Origin: DATGFB01 sp032160545 | Lineage (GTDB): Bacteria > Actinomycetota > Actinomycetes > Mycobacteriales > Jatrophihabitantaceae | Assembly: GCA_032160545.1 (NCBI GenBank) | Contig: JAVHVN010000070.1 | Location: forward strand, 1 to 49,029 | Reading direction: 5' to 3' | DNA: 49,029 nucleotides | Shown: one piece after another, positions 16,382-24,674 of the stretch | Numbering within the stretch: position 1 is the stretch's first letter | How the letters are laid out: each line of letters starts with the position of its first letter | Made by a program: the position numbers and the translations under genes | Notes under the pieces: model-generated | Databases searched by the model: none | What the model was told of the DNA's origin: nothing | What the model saw: the letters and a program-made list of their open reading frames with translations, nothing else

Positions 16382-17729
16382 GCGCGGCCGAGCCCGCGCG
16401 CCAGCGCGGCGGCCCGGCCTCGACGACCCGGCCCGGCGCGTCGCGTACCAGCTGCTGCGGGCAGTGGCCCACGACGGCGCATACGCGAACCTGACCCTGC
16501 CGCGCCTGCTCGACGAGCGCGGGTTGACCGGTCGCGACGCCGCACTGGCTACCGAACTCGGTTACGGCACCGTCCGTGCCGCGGGCACGCTCGACGAGAT
16601 CGTGGCGACGTGTGCCGACCGCGCCCTCGACGAGGTCGAGCCGGCCGTGCTCGACCTGCTGCGGCTCGGCGCGTACCAGTTGCTGCGCACCCGCATCCCG
16701 CAGCACGCCGCCGTCGCCACCACCGTCGACCTCGCCCGAGCGATCGGTTACGGGCGCGCCGCGGGGTTCGTCAACGCCGTACTCCGTCGAGTCGGCCAGC
16801 AGGACTGGGACGGGTGGACCGAGCGGCTGGCGCGCGGCGGCGGACCCCTGCGCCGGATGGCGATCCACTCGGCGCATCCCGAGTGGATCGCCGCGGCGTT
16901 CGCCGACGCCCTGGGTGGTGACCTCGCCGAGACCGAGGCTGCCTTGAGCGCGGCCGACGCCCGGCCGCAGACCCACCTCGTCGCGTGGCCCGGACGGATC
17001 GATCGCACTGAGCTCCTCGCCCAGACCTCGGGAGAGCCGGGGCCGTACTCGCCGTACGCGGTGCGCCTCAGCGGTGGCGACCCCGCGGCGATGCCTGCGG
17101 TCACCGACCACCGGGCCGGAGTGCAGGACGAGGGCAGCCAGCTGTGTGCCATCGCCCTGGCGACGGCACCGCTCGAAGGCCGCGACGAGCGCTGGCTGGA
17201 CCTGTGCGCCGGCCCCGGCGGCAAGACGGCGCTGCTCGCGGCGCTGGCTGCCGAGCGCGGCGCATCCGTGACGGCGGTCGAGTTGCACCCGCACCGGGGC
17301 GAGCTGGTCCGCAGGCTGACAGCTGCCTGGGACGTAGCCGTGCATGTCGCCGACGCGCGCACGCTCGAGCCGGTCGACGGCGGCTGGGACCGCATCCTCG
17401 TCGACGCTCCGTGCACCGGTCTGGGCGCCCTGCGCCGGCGGCCGGAGGCCCGGTGGCGCCGCACTGCCGAGGACGTCGCCGAGCTGGCCGATCTGCAACG
17501 GCAGCTGCTCGCGACCGCGACGCGGCTGGTACGCCCGGGGGGAGTGGTGGCCTACGTCACCTGTTCCCCGCATCTCGAGGAGACCGAGGCCATCATCGCG
17601 GGATCGAAGCTGATCGACGCCCGGCCCAGCTTCCCCGGCGTCGACCTGCTCGGCGCCGGGCCCACCGTGCAGTTGTGGCCGCACCGGCACGGCACCGACG
17701 CCATGTTCTGCGCTCTCGTCCGTGGCTGA
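16374..17729 (+). CDS. rsmB: 16S rRNA (cytosine-C5)-methyltransferase RsmB/Sun
   Basis: Seen: 451 residues. The N-terminal NusB-like RNA-binding domain (about 15-150: VAYQLLRAV, LATELGYGTVR, AVLRR) is followed by the SAM-dependent methyltransferase domain with LDLCAGPGGKTALLAALA, DAPCTGLGALRRRPE (one catalytic Cys) and YVTCSPHLEETEAII (second Cys). Role: makes m5C967-type modification in 16S rRNA. Start: TTG 16374, the only plausible in-frame start before the conserved domain, overlapping fmt by eight bases; no strong ribosome site, so translational coupling is likely. Confidence 0.95.
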   Translation: MAERGRARAPARRPGLDDPARRVAYQLLRAVAHDGAYANLTLPRLLDERGLTGRDAALATELGYGTVRAAGTLDEIVATCADRALDEVEPAVLDLLRLGAYQLLRTRIPQHAAVATTVDLARAIGYGRAAGFVNAVLRRVGQQDWDGWTERLARGGGPLRRMAIHSAHPEWIAAAFADALGGDLAETEAALSAADARPQTHLVAWPGRIDRTELLAQTSGEPGPYSPYAVRLSGGDPAAMPAVTDHRAGVQDEGSQLCAIALATAPLEGRDERWLDLCAGPGGKTALLAALAAERGASVTAVELHPHRGELVRRLTAAWDVAVHVADARTLEPVDGGWDRILVDAPCTGLGALRRRPEARWRRTAEDVAELADLQRQLLATATRLVRPGGVVAYVTCSPHLEETEAIIAGSKLIDARPSFPGVDLLGAGPTVQLWPHRHGTDAMFCALVRG

Positions 17730-17733
17730 GCCC

Positions 17734-17745
17734 TAGACTTTCCCG
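17734..17745 (+). promoter_or_regulatory. Leaderless -10 of rpe
   Basis: TAGACT (17734-17739), six bases, then GTG at 17746. Placed just after the rsmB stop, it would give an independent transcript for rpe and the riboflavin genes. Confidence 0.5.
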
Positions 17746-18438
17746 GTGTCACGAGCCGCGGGATCCCTTGGTGTCGAACCGATGATCGCGCCGAGCATCC
17801 TCTCGGCGGATTTCGCCCGGCTCGGTGCCGAGGCCGACTCGGTGGCCAACGCCGACTGGCTGCACGTCGACGTCATGGACGCGCACTTCGTCCCCAACCT
17901 CACGATCGGCCTTCCGGTCGTGCAGAGCCTGCACCGCGCCACTGACCTGCCGCTCGACTGCCACCTGATGATCGACGATCCCGACCGGTGGGCACCGGGG
18001 TATGCCGAGGGCGGTGCGGCGAACGTGACGTTTCACGTCGAGGCTGCGGCCGACCCGGCGCGCACAGCGCGCGACATCCGGGCGGCCGGGGCTCTGGCCG
18101 GGCTCGGCGTGAAACCGGGCACGGCGCTCGAGCCCTACCTCGAGCTGCTGGGGGAGTTCGACACCCTGCTCGTCATGACGGTCGAGCCCGGCTTCGGCGG
18201 GCAGAAGTTCATGGCCGAGGTGCTTCCCAAGGTGCGCCTCGCCCGCGAGCACGTCGCAGCGGGTCACCTGCGGCTGTTCATCGAGGTCGACGGCGGAATC
18301 TCGGCCGACACGATCGAAGCGGCCGCCGAGGCTGGGGCGGACGTGTTCGTCGCGGGCTCGGCCGTCTACGGCGCGGATGACCCCGGGAAGGCGGTCGAGG
18401 CGCTGCGCGTTAGAGCCCGTGCCGCGATGAACGGCTAG
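17746..18438 (+). CDS. rpe: Ribulose-phosphate 3-epimerase
   Basis: Seen: 230 residues, TIM barrel with IAPSILSADFARLG, HVDVMDAHFVPNLT (metal-binding His/Asp), DCHLMI, MTVEPGFGGQKF and EVDGGIS...VFVAGSAVYG (phosphate site). Reaction: D-ribulose 5-phosphate to D-xylulose 5-phosphate in the pentose phosphate pathway. Its placement before the riboflavin genes is conserved in actinobacteria and fits, since ribulose 5-phosphate is a riboflavin precursor. Start GTG 17746, leaderless; the first 12 residues precede the conserved barrel and an internal ATG at 17782 is the alternative. Confidence 0.97.
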   Translation: MSRAAGSLGVEPMIAPSILSADFARLGAEADSVANADWLHVDVMDAHFVPNLTIGLPVVQSLHRATDLPLDCHLMIDDPDRWAPGYAEGGAANVTFHVEAAADPARTARDIRAAGALAGLGVKPGTALEPYLELLGEFDTLLVMTVEPGFGGQKFMAEVLPKVRLAREHVAAGHLRLFIEVDGGISADTIEAAAEAGADVFVAGSAVYGADDPGKAVEALRVRARAAMNG

Positions 18439-18452
18439 GAAGGACGTCCGCC

Positions 18453-19502
18453 GTGCAGACCAGCGAGGCCGAGGAGGCCGCGATGCATCGCGCCCTCGTG
18501 CTCGCCGAGACCGTGAGGGGCGCGACAAGTCCCAATCCTCCCGTCGGCGCAGTGATCCTCGCGCCCGACGGAACGCTTGTCGGCGAGGGCGCCACGGCGC
18601 CGGCCGGAGGGCCGCATGCCGAGGTCGTCGCGCTGGCCGAAGCCGGTGACCTCGCCCGGGGCGCCACGGCAGTGGTCACGCTCGAGCCGTGCGCGCACAC
18701 CGGCCGCACCGGCCCGTGCACCACCGCGTTGCTCGACGCCGGCATCCGGCGGGTGCTGTACGCGGTCGACGACCCCAACCCCGAGGCCGCCGGCGGCGCC
18801 GACGTGCTGCGCACGGCCGGCGTCGAGGTGGTCTCCGGGCTGCAATGCGACGCAGCGCTCGAGGGCGCGCTGCGACCCTGGCTGTTCGCGGTCAGCACCG
18901 GGCGGCCGTTCGTCACGTGGAAGTACGCGGCAACACTCGACGGGCGCGCCGCGGCGGCCGACATGAGCGCACGCTGGATCTCGTCGGCGCTCTCGCGCGC
19001 CGATGCCCACGCGATCCGGTCCGACGTCGACGCGATCGTCGTCGGCAGCGGCACCGTGTTGGCCGACGACCCACATCTCACCGTTCGCGACGTCCACGGC
19101 AACCTGGCCGCGCGGCAGCCGCTGCGGGTCGTCCTGGACCGCAGGCACCGCTCGCCGCAGGACGCGCGGATCTTCGACTCGGCCGCCGAGACCGTGATCC
19201 TCGACACGGCCGTACCGCGGTTCGCGCTCAAGGCGTTGTTCGACAGAGGCGTGCGACACGTGCTGCTCGAAGGCGGCCCTACTCTCGCAGGCGCCTTCGT
19301 CGAGGCCCGCTGCGTCGATGAGGTGGTGGCCTATTTCGCCCCGACGTTGCTGGGCTCCGGGCCGTCCGCCCTGGGCGATGCGGGCATCGGAACGCTCGGG
19401 GATGCCGTCACACTGGACGTCGAGACGGTCACCCGCGTCGGTCCCGATGTGAAGATCGTCGCGCGGCCCGTGTGGGGCGCGCCGACAGGTGGGGAGTCAT
19501 AG
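18453..19502 (+). CDS. ribD: Riboflavin biosynthesis deaminase/reductase RibD
   Basis: Seen: 349 residues. The deaminase domain has the zinc motif HAE (55-57) with PC at 79-80 and a second Cys at 89 (EPCAHTGRTGPC). The reductase domain (about 150-340) begins PFVTWKYAATLDGR and has DAIVVGSGTVLADDPHLTVR and LLEGGPTLAGAFV. Role: second and third steps from GTP to riboflavin. Start GTG 18453 with a purine-rich ribosome site GGAAGGA about ten bases upstream. First of four tightly packed rib genes. The gap to rpe is 14 bases, so no FMN riboswitch can precede it. Confidence 0.97.
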   Translation: MQTSEAEEAAMHRALVLAETVRGATSPNPPVGAVILAPDGTLVGEGATAPAGGPHAEVVALAEAGDLARGATAVVTLEPCAHTGRTGPCTTALLDAGIRRVLYAVDDPNPEAAGGADVLRTAGVEVVSGLQCDAALEGALRPWLFAVSTGRPFVTWKYAATLDGRAAAADMSARWISSALSRADAHAIRSDVDAIVVGSGTVLADDPHLTVRDVHGNLAARQPLRVVLDRRHRSPQDARIFDSAAETVILDTAVPRFALKALFDRGVRHVLLEGGPTLAGAFVEARCVDEVVAYFAPTLLGSGPSALGDAGIGTLGDAVTLDVETVTRVGPDVKIVARPVWGAPTGGES

Positions 19503-19504
19503 TC

Positions 19505-20128
19505 GTGTTCACCGGGATCATCGAAGAGATCGGCGAGGTCGTCGGCGTCGAGCAGCGGGGCGACTCCGCCGTGCTGAGCGTCGCCGCGCGCACCGTCGCG
19601 GGAGACGTCCGCCACGGCGCATCCATCGCCGTCAACGGCGTGTGCCTCACCGTCACCGGATGGACGGACGACGACGCCGGGCGGCAGCTGAGCTTCGACG
19701 TGATGGCCGAGACGCTCACCCGTTCAGTGGTCGGGACGCTGCGCCCGGGCAGCCCGGTGAACCTCGAGCGCGCCGTGCGGGCCGACGCGCGGCTCGACGG
19801 TCACGTCGTGCAGGGTCACGTCGACGGCACGGGTGTCGTCGTTTCCCGCACGCCGGGCAACGGCGGAGCGTGGGAATCGGTCCGCTTCGGCCTGCCCGCC
19901 GAACTCGCCCGCTTCGTCGCCGAGAAGGGCTCGATCGCTGTCGACGGCGTCTCGCTGACGGTTACCGCGGTGGGTGCCGACTGGTTCGAGGTCGGGCTCA
20001 TCCCCGAGACGCTGCGCGCGACGATCCTCGGGCGCAGGCAGCCCGGTGACCCGGTCAATCTCGAGGTCGACGTGCTCGCCAAGTACGTCGCACGGCTGAT
20101 CGACGCCGGGCAGCAGGTGCAGCGATGA
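19505..20128 (+). CDS. ribC: Riboflavin synthase (alpha chain)
   Basis: Seen: 207 residues with the internal duplication typical of the enzyme: two lumazine-binding barrels, each with a GxSIAVxGVxLTV motif (GASIAVNGVCLTVTG and GSIAVDGVSLTVTA). The N-terminus VFTGIIEEIGEV is diagnostic. Reaction: two 6,7-dimethyl-8-ribityllumazine to riboflavin plus the diaminopyrimidine. Start GTG 19505, two bases after the ribD stop, with GGGGAG at about 19491; a longer start inside ribD is unnecessary. The stop overlaps ribBA by ATGA. Confidence 0.97.
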   Translation: MFTGIIEEIGEVVGVEQRGDSAVLSVAARTVAGDVRHGASIAVNGVCLTVTGWTDDDAGRQLSFDVMAETLTRSVVGTLRPGSPVNLERAVRADARLDGHVVQGHVDGTGVVVSRTPGNGGAWESVRFGLPAELARFVAEKGSIAVDGVSLTVTAVGADWFEVGLIPETLRATILGRRQPGDPVNLEVDVLAKYVARLIDAGQQVQR

Positions 20129-21372
20129 GTCTGCGGCTGGACACCGTCGAGCGGGCGATCGCCGAGATCAAGGCCGGCCGTCCGGTCGTGGTCATCGACG
20201 ACGAGGACCGCGAGAACGAGGGCGACCTGATCTTCGCGGCCGAGCTGGCCACGCCCGAACTCGTGGCGTTCATGGTGCGGTACACATCGGGCTACATCTG
20301 CGTGCCGATCACCGAGGACGAAGCCGACCGTCTCGACCTGCCGCCGATGTTCCGCGTCAACCAGGACCGCCGCGGCACCGCATACACGGTGACGGTCGAC
20401 GCTCGCGAAGGCGTCAGCACGGGGATCTCGGCGAGCGACCGTGCCCGCACGATCTGCATGCTCGCCGACCCCGGGGCCACCGCCGCGGACTTCTCCCGGC
20501 CGGGGCATGTCGTGCCGCTGCGCGCCAAGGACGGCGGCGTCCTGCGCCGCCCGGGCCACACGGAGGCTGCCGTCGATCTCGCCGTGCTCGCCGGGCTCAC
20601 GCCTGCGGGCGTGCTCTGCGAGATCGTGAGCGAGAAGGACCCCGCAGGCATGGCTCGAGCCGAGGAACTGCGGGCCTTCGCCGACCAGCACGGTCTCGCG
20701 CTCATCTCGATCGCGGACCTCATCTCCTACCGGCGCCGCTTCGAGAAGCTCGTCGAGCGGGTGGCCTCGGCCCGGGTGCCCCTTCGCTACGGCGAGTTCA
20801 CCGCGGTCGGTTACTCGTCCAGCTACGACAACCGCGAGCACGTCGCGTTCGTCTTCGGTGACATCGGCGACGGCGAGGACGTGCTGGTGCGGGTGCACTC
20901 CGAGTGCCTGACCGGTGACGTCTTCGGCTCGCTGCGCTGCGACTGCGGACCGCAACTGGACGCCGCGCTCGCCGCGGTGGCTCGCGAGGGCCGCGGAGTT
21001 GTGCTCTACGTCCGCGGTCACGAGGGCCGCGGGATCGGCCTGCTGCACAAGCTGCAGGCCTATCAGCTGCAGGACGCCGGCTCGGACACGCTCGACGCCA
21101 ACCTCGAGCTGGGGTTGCCGGCCGACGCGCGCGACTACGGCACCGGGGCACAGATCCTCGTCGACCTGGGCATCCACTCGATGCGGCTGCTGACCAACAA
21201 CCCGGCGAAGCGCGCGGGACTCGAGGGGTACGGGTTGCGCGTCACCGGACGTGAGCCCTTGCCGGTGCACGCCAACCCGGAGAATCTGCGCTACCTCGAG
21301 ACCAAGCGCGACCGCATGGGTCACGACCTGCACATCGACATGGTGCCGTCCGTCGCGGAGGAGACTTCATGA
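20125..21372 (+). CDS. ribBA: Bifunctional DHBP synthase / GTP cyclohydrolase II
   Basis: Seen: 415 residues. The N-terminal 3,4-dihydroxy-2-butanone 4-phosphate synthase domain has DDEDRENEGDLIFAAE and RPGHVVPLRAKDGGVLRRPGHTEAAVDL. The C-terminal GTP cyclohydrolase II domain has zinc ligands in GDVFGSLRCDCGPQL (with the upstream Cys in HSECLTGD), plus YVRGHEGRGIGL and LLTNNPAKRAGL. Role: supplies both entry precursors of riboflavin, from ribulose 5-phosphate and GTP. ATGA overlaps at both ends tie it to ribC and ribH. Confidence 0.98.
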   Translation: MSLRLDTVERAIAEIKAGRPVVVIDDEDRENEGDLIFAAELATPELVAFMVRYTSGYICVPITEDEADRLDLPPMFRVNQDRRGTAYTVTVDAREGVSTGISASDRARTICMLADPGATAADFSRPGHVVPLRAKDGGVLRRPGHTEAAVDLAVLAGLTPAGVLCEIVSEKDPAGMARAEELRAFADQHGLALISIADLISYRRRFEKLVERVASARVPLRYGEFTAVGYSSSYDNREHVAFVFGDIGDGEDVLVRVHSECLTGDVFGSLRCDCGPQLDAALAAVAREGRGVVLYVRGHEGRGIGLLHKLQAYQLQDAGSDTLDANLELGLPADARDYGTGAQILVDLGIHSMRLLTNNPAKRAGLEGYGLRVTGREPLPVHANPENLRYLETKRDRMGHDLHIDMVPSVAEETS

Positions 21373-21851
21373 GCGGGCACGGGGCACCGGAACTCACGCG
21401 GGTCGAAGGCGCCGAAAAGCTGAAGGTGGCCGTCGTCGCGAGCCTTTGGCACACGACGGTGATGGACGGCCTGCTCGCCGGCGCGCACCGGGCATTGCGC
21501 GCGTCCGGTGTCGACGACGTCACCGAATTGCGGGTCCCGGGCACGTTCGAGCTCCCGGTGGCCGCGAGCCGGATCGCCGCAGCAGGCAGCTACGACGCCA
21601 TCGCCGCGCTCGGCGTGGTGATCCGGGGCGGCACGCCGCACTTCGACTACGTCTGCACCGCGGCGACGGTCGGGCTGACCTCGGTCGCCGAGCGCACCGG
21701 TGTGCCGATCGGCTTCGGCGTGCTGACGTGCGACACGGAGCAGCAGGCGCTCGACCGAGCCGGGCTGCCCGGCTCGAGTGAGGACAAGGGCCTCGAGGCC
21801 ACCCTCGCCGCGCTGGCCACCGCGGTGGCGCTCGCCGCGTTGGGCCGCTGA
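21369..21851 (+). CDS. ribH: 6,7-dimethyl-8-ribityllumazine synthase
   Basis: Seen: 160 residues with VAVVASLWHTTVMDGLLAGA, the pyrimidine-site VPGTFELPVAA, GVVIRGGTPHFDYVC (catalytic His in the PHFDYV motif) and FGVLTCDTEQQALDRAG. Role: penultimate riboflavin step; members form pentamers or icosahedra. Start ATG 21369 overlaps the ribBA stop by ATGA. Last gene of the riboflavin block. Confidence 0.97.
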   Translation: MSGHGAPELTRVEGAEKLKVAVVASLWHTTVMDGLLAGAHRALRASGVDDVTELRVPGTFELPVAASRIAAAGSYDAIAALGVVIRGGTPHFDYVCTAATVGLTSVAERTGVPIGFGVLTCDTEQQALDRAGLPGSSEDKGLEATLAALATAVALAALGR

Positions 21852-21881
21852 CGACGGCACGCACGATCGGGCGCGGCCCGC

Positions 21882-21893
21882 TAGGGTCGGGCT
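21882..21893 (+). promoter_or_regulatory. Promoter -10 of the UspA gene
   Basis: TAGGGT (21882-21887) in the ribH-uspA gap. Transcription from about 21894 would give a leader of about 28 bases containing GGGAGG (21905-21910) before the ATG at 21922. Confidence 0.4.
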
Positions 21894-21921
21894 GAGTCGA
21901 CGGCGGGAGGGTGTTCGAGAC

Positions 21922-22374
21922 ATGGGCGCGTACAACGTGGTGGTCGTCGGGACGGACGGTTCCGAGACGTCGTTCCGCGCAGTGGATCGCGCAGCCGAAC
22001 TCGCGCGCGACTCCGCCGCCGAGCTGGTCATCGCGTGCGCCTACGTCCCGAGCCGGCCCGAGGACGTCGCCCGCGCGCAGGACATCCTGGGTTCGGACGC
22101 CGCTTACCAGGTGGTCGGCTCGGCACCCGCCGAGGACACCGTGAGCCGCGCGCGCGATCGCGCCGCGGCCGCCGGTGCGGCCCGCGTCGACACCGTCGTC
22201 GCGCAGGGCAAGCCGTCCGACTGCCTGCGCGCGGTGGCCTCGGAGCGGCGCGCCGACCTGCTGGTCGTCGGCAACCGCGGGCTCAACTCCCTGGCCGGCC
22301 GCATCATCGGCTCGGTACCGCTGGACGTCGCTCGGCACGCGGACATCGACGTGCTCATCGTCCACACGACGTAG
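21922..22374 (+). CDS. Universal stress protein (UspA family)
   Basis: Seen: 150 residues, one USP domain: VVVGTDGSETSFRAVDRAAELA at the N-terminus and the ATP-binding signature VVGNRGLNSLAGRIIGSVPLDVARHADIDVLIV split over the C-terminal strand (G-x-x-G then GS). Role: ATP-binding USPs respond to stress, starvation or hypoxia. In mycobacteria some USPs bind cAMP; here the next gene is an adenylate cyclase, which makes that worth testing. Start ATG 21922 with GGGAGG upstream. Confidence 0.92.
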   Translation: MGAYNVVVVGTDGSETSFRAVDRAAELARDSAAELVIACAYVPSRPEDVARAQDILGSDAAYQVVGSAPAEDTVSRARDRAAAAGAARVDTVVAQGKPSDCLRAVASERRADLLVVGNRGLNSLAGRIIGSVPLDVARHADIDVLIVHTT

Positions 22375-22391
22375 CCAATCCGGAGGCGGTC

Positions 22392-23465
22392 ATCACCGAG
22401 GTCGATCGGGACACCGATGAGGGTCGGGCTCCGCAGGCCGACGTCGCCACGGCGGCACAGCGGTCCGGCCTCGACGTCCCCGCGCTCGTCGACCGCGTCG
22501 AACAGATGCTGCTCGGTGGCCCGCGGCGCTACACCCGCCAGCGGGTCGCCGAACTGTCCGGCGTCTCGCCCGAGGATTCGCGCCGGTTGTGGCGTGCTCT
22601 CGGCTTCGCGACCGTAGGCGACGACGAAGTGGTGTTCACCGAGGGCGACGTCGCTGCCCTGCGACAGACCACCTTCCTGGCCGAACACGGTCTGCAGGAC
22701 GACGAGATGATCACGGCCATGACCCGCATGCTCGGGCAGACCTTCTCGCGTCTCGCCCAGTGGCAGGGGCAACTGCTCATCGAGCTGCTCGGCAAGCGGC
22801 CGGAGCTGCTCGAGTCGGAGGACGAGGTCGCCGGCTTCGTCCTCGAGATCCTGCCGGCGCTCGAGCAGGTGCAGGCCTTCGTCTGGCGCCGGCAGCTCGC
22901 GGCGTACTTCTCGCGCATCACCTCCCAGGCGGCGGCCGAGGTCGCCGCCTCGGGCTCGCAGCCCTGCGTCGTCGGCTTCGCAGACATGGCCGGGTTCACC
23001 ACTCTGACCCGGCGCGCCACGGAAAGCGAGCTGCGCGAGCTGCTCGAGGCGTTCGAGGCGGCGGCAACCGACGTGGTCGCCAACCGCAACGGCAGGATCG
23101 TGAAGGCACTCGGCGACGAGGTGCTGTTCGTTGCGGACACCGTCGAGGACGGCGCCGAGATCGGCCTGCAGTTGCAGGCGGCGGCCGAGGACGACCCAAG
23201 GTTGCCCGCGCTGCGCATCGGGCTCGCGGCGGGTCCGGTGCTCGGCCGGCTCGGCGACGTGTACGGGTCGACGGTCAACATCGCGAGCCGGTTGACCTCG
23301 ATCTGCCGGCCCGGCTGGATCCTCGTCGACCGGATGATGGCCGAAGCCCTGCGCGACGACGAGCGCTACTCGCTGAAGTCGCGTCGCCCCGAGTCCGTCC
23401 GCGGGTTTCACCACCTGCACCAGTGGCGGCTGCGCCGGGCGGGCGACAAGCGCGCCCGTCGCTGA
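22392..23465 (+). CDS. Class III adenylate cyclase with N-terminal regulatory domain (ATC start)
   Basis: Seen: 357 residues from an ATC start. Residues about 25-180 form a helical regulatory domain (LLGGPRRYTRQRVAELSGVS, LWRALGF, LGQTFSRLAQWQGQLL) of the kind found in mycobacterial Rv2212. Residues about 193-315 are the catalytic domain, with metal-binding Asp198 (FADMAGFT) and Asp242 (KALGDEV), purine-site Lys238, and transition-state residues Asn296 and Arg300 (VNIASRL). It should be active as a homodimer making cAMP. Start: no ATG, GTG or TTG exists between the uspA stop and codon 39; ATC at 22392 has GGAGG (22382-22386) five bases upstream. The alternative ATG 22506 has no ribosome site and cuts into the regulatory domain. 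Confidence 0.88.
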   Translation: MTEVDRDTDEGRAPQADVATAAQRSGLDVPALVDRVEQMLLGGPRRYTRQRVAELSGVSPEDSRRLWRALGFATVGDDEVVFTEGDVAALRQTTFLAEHGLQDDEMITAMTRMLGQTFSRLAQWQGQLLIELLGKRPELLESEDEVAGFVLEILPALEQVQAFVWRRQLAAYFSRITSQAAAEVAASGSQPCVVGFADMAGFTTLTRRATESELRELLEAFEAAATDVVANRNGRIVKALGDEVLFVADTVEDGAEIGLQLQAAAEDDPRLPALRIGLAAGPVLGRLGDVYGSTVNIASRLTSICRPGWILVDRMMAEALRDDERYSLKSRRPESVRGFHHLHQWRLRRAGDKRARR

Positions 23466-23508
23466 GCGTTGGCCGATGAGCGGCGCGAATCGCAGCGAAG
23501 CCCGCCGG

Positions 23509-23520
23509 TAGGCTCGTCGG
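23509..23520 (+). promoter_or_regulatory. Promoter -10 of hisE
   Basis: TAGGCT (23509-23514) followed by ten bases and ATG 23525. The predicted leader is only about four bases, nearly leaderless. Confidence 0.4.
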
Positions 23521-23524
23521 TGCC

Positions 23525-23788
23525 ATGAAGACGTTCGACGCGTTGTTCGCCGAGCTGCAGGAGCGGCAACGTTCCCGCCCGGCCGGTTCGGCGACCGTCG
23601 AGGCGCTCGACGCCGGGGTGCACGCCCAGGGCAAGAAGGTGGTCGAGGAGGCCGCCGAGGTCTGGATGGCGGCCGAGCACGAGACACCCGAGCGCACCGC
23701 CGAGGAGATCAGCCAGCTGCTCTTCCGCGTGCAGGTGATCATGCTGGGCCAGGGGCTCCAGCTGGACGACGTCTACCGACATCTGTAG
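23525..23788 (+). CDS. hisE: Phosphoribosyl-ATP diphosphatase
   Basis: Seen: 87 residues with the MazG-like metal motif KKVVEEAAEVWMAAE and a second helix TAEEISQLLFRVQVIML. Reaction: phosphoribosyl-ATP to phosphoribosyl-AMP + diphosphate, step 2 of histidine synthesis. It is the free-standing form, as usual in actinobacteria, where HisI is separate. Pairs with hisG 40 bases downstream. Confidence 0.96.
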   Translation: MKTFDALFAELQERQRSRPAGSATVEALDAGVHAQGKKVVEEAAEVWMAAEHETPERTAEEISQLLFRVQVIMLGQGLQLDDVYRHL

Positions 23789-23828
23789 GCGTCCGCCCGC
23801 TCGTCCCTGCTACCGATTGGTCCCTGTC

Positions 23829-24674
23829 ATGCTCCGCATCGCCGTTCCCAACAAGGGCTCGCTGTCCGATCCGGCGAGTCAGATGCTCGTCGAGTCCGGC
23901 TACCGCCAGCGCACCGACAGCCGCGAGCTCGTGCTGATCGACTCCGAGAACGACACCGAGTTCTTCTTCCTGCGCCCGCGCGACATCGCGATCTACGTGG
24001 GTTCCGGCCGGCTCGACGTCGGCATCACCGGCGAGGATCTGCTGCTCGACTCCGGCGCACCGGGGGAGGCGATCCTGCCGCTCGGCTTCGGCGGCTCGAC
24101 GTTCCGCTTCGCCGGCCACCCGGGCGTCGCCACGTCCGTCGCGGACCTCACCGGCAAGCGCATCGCCACGGCCTATCCCGGCGTGGTCGCGTCCTACCTC
24201 GCGGCGCAGGGTGTCGCCGCCGACGTGATCCGTCTGGACGGCGCCGTCGAGACGGCGGTGCGCCTCGACGTCGCCGATGTCATCGCCGACGTAGTGTCGA
24301 CCGGCACCACCCTTCGCAACGCCGGGCTCGAGGTCTTCGGCGAGCCGTTGCTCACCAGCCAGGCCGTGCTGATCCAGCGGCGTGGCACCGAGACCCCGGC
24401 CAAGGTCGAACAGCTCGTGCGCAGGTTGCAAGGAGTCATCATCGCCAGGCAGTACGTGCTGATGGACTACGACATCGCCGACGACCTGGTCCCCAAGGCG
24501 GTCGCCATCACGCCGGGCATCGAGTCGCCGACCGTATCGCCGCTGCACGAGCGGGGCTGGTCGGCGGTGCGCTCGATGGTGAAGCGCAAGCACACGAACG
24601 CCATCATGGACGAACTATGGGAACTTGGCGCGCGCGGCATCCTGGTCACCGACATTCACGCGTGCCGGCTGTGA
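23829..24674 (+). CDS. hisG: ATP phosphoribosyltransferase (long form)
   Basis: Seen: 281 residues: LRIAVPNKGSLSDPASQML at the start, the PRPP-binding stretch DVVSTGTTLRNAGL, and a C-terminal ACT-like regulatory domain (ITPGIESPTVSPLHERGWSAVRSMV) that marks the long, histidine-feedback-inhibited hexameric form. Reaction: first and controlling step of histidine synthesis. Start ATG 23829 is preferred over an in-frame TTG at 23817, because MLRIAVPNKG is the normal N-terminus. There is no clear ribosome site. Confidence 0.96.
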   Translation: MLRIAVPNKGSLSDPASQMLVESGYRQRTDSRELVLIDSENDTEFFFLRPRDIAIYVGSGRLDVGITGEDLLLDSGAPGEAILPLGFGGSTFRFAGHPGVATSVADLTGKRIATAYPGVVASYLAAQGVAADVIRLDGAVETAVRLDVADVIADVVSTGTTLRNAGLEVFGEPLLTSQAVLIQRRGTETPAKVEQLVRRLQGVIIARQYVLMDYDIADDLVPKAVAITPGIESPTVSPLHERGWSAVRSMVKRKHTNAIMDELWELGARGILVTDIHACRL

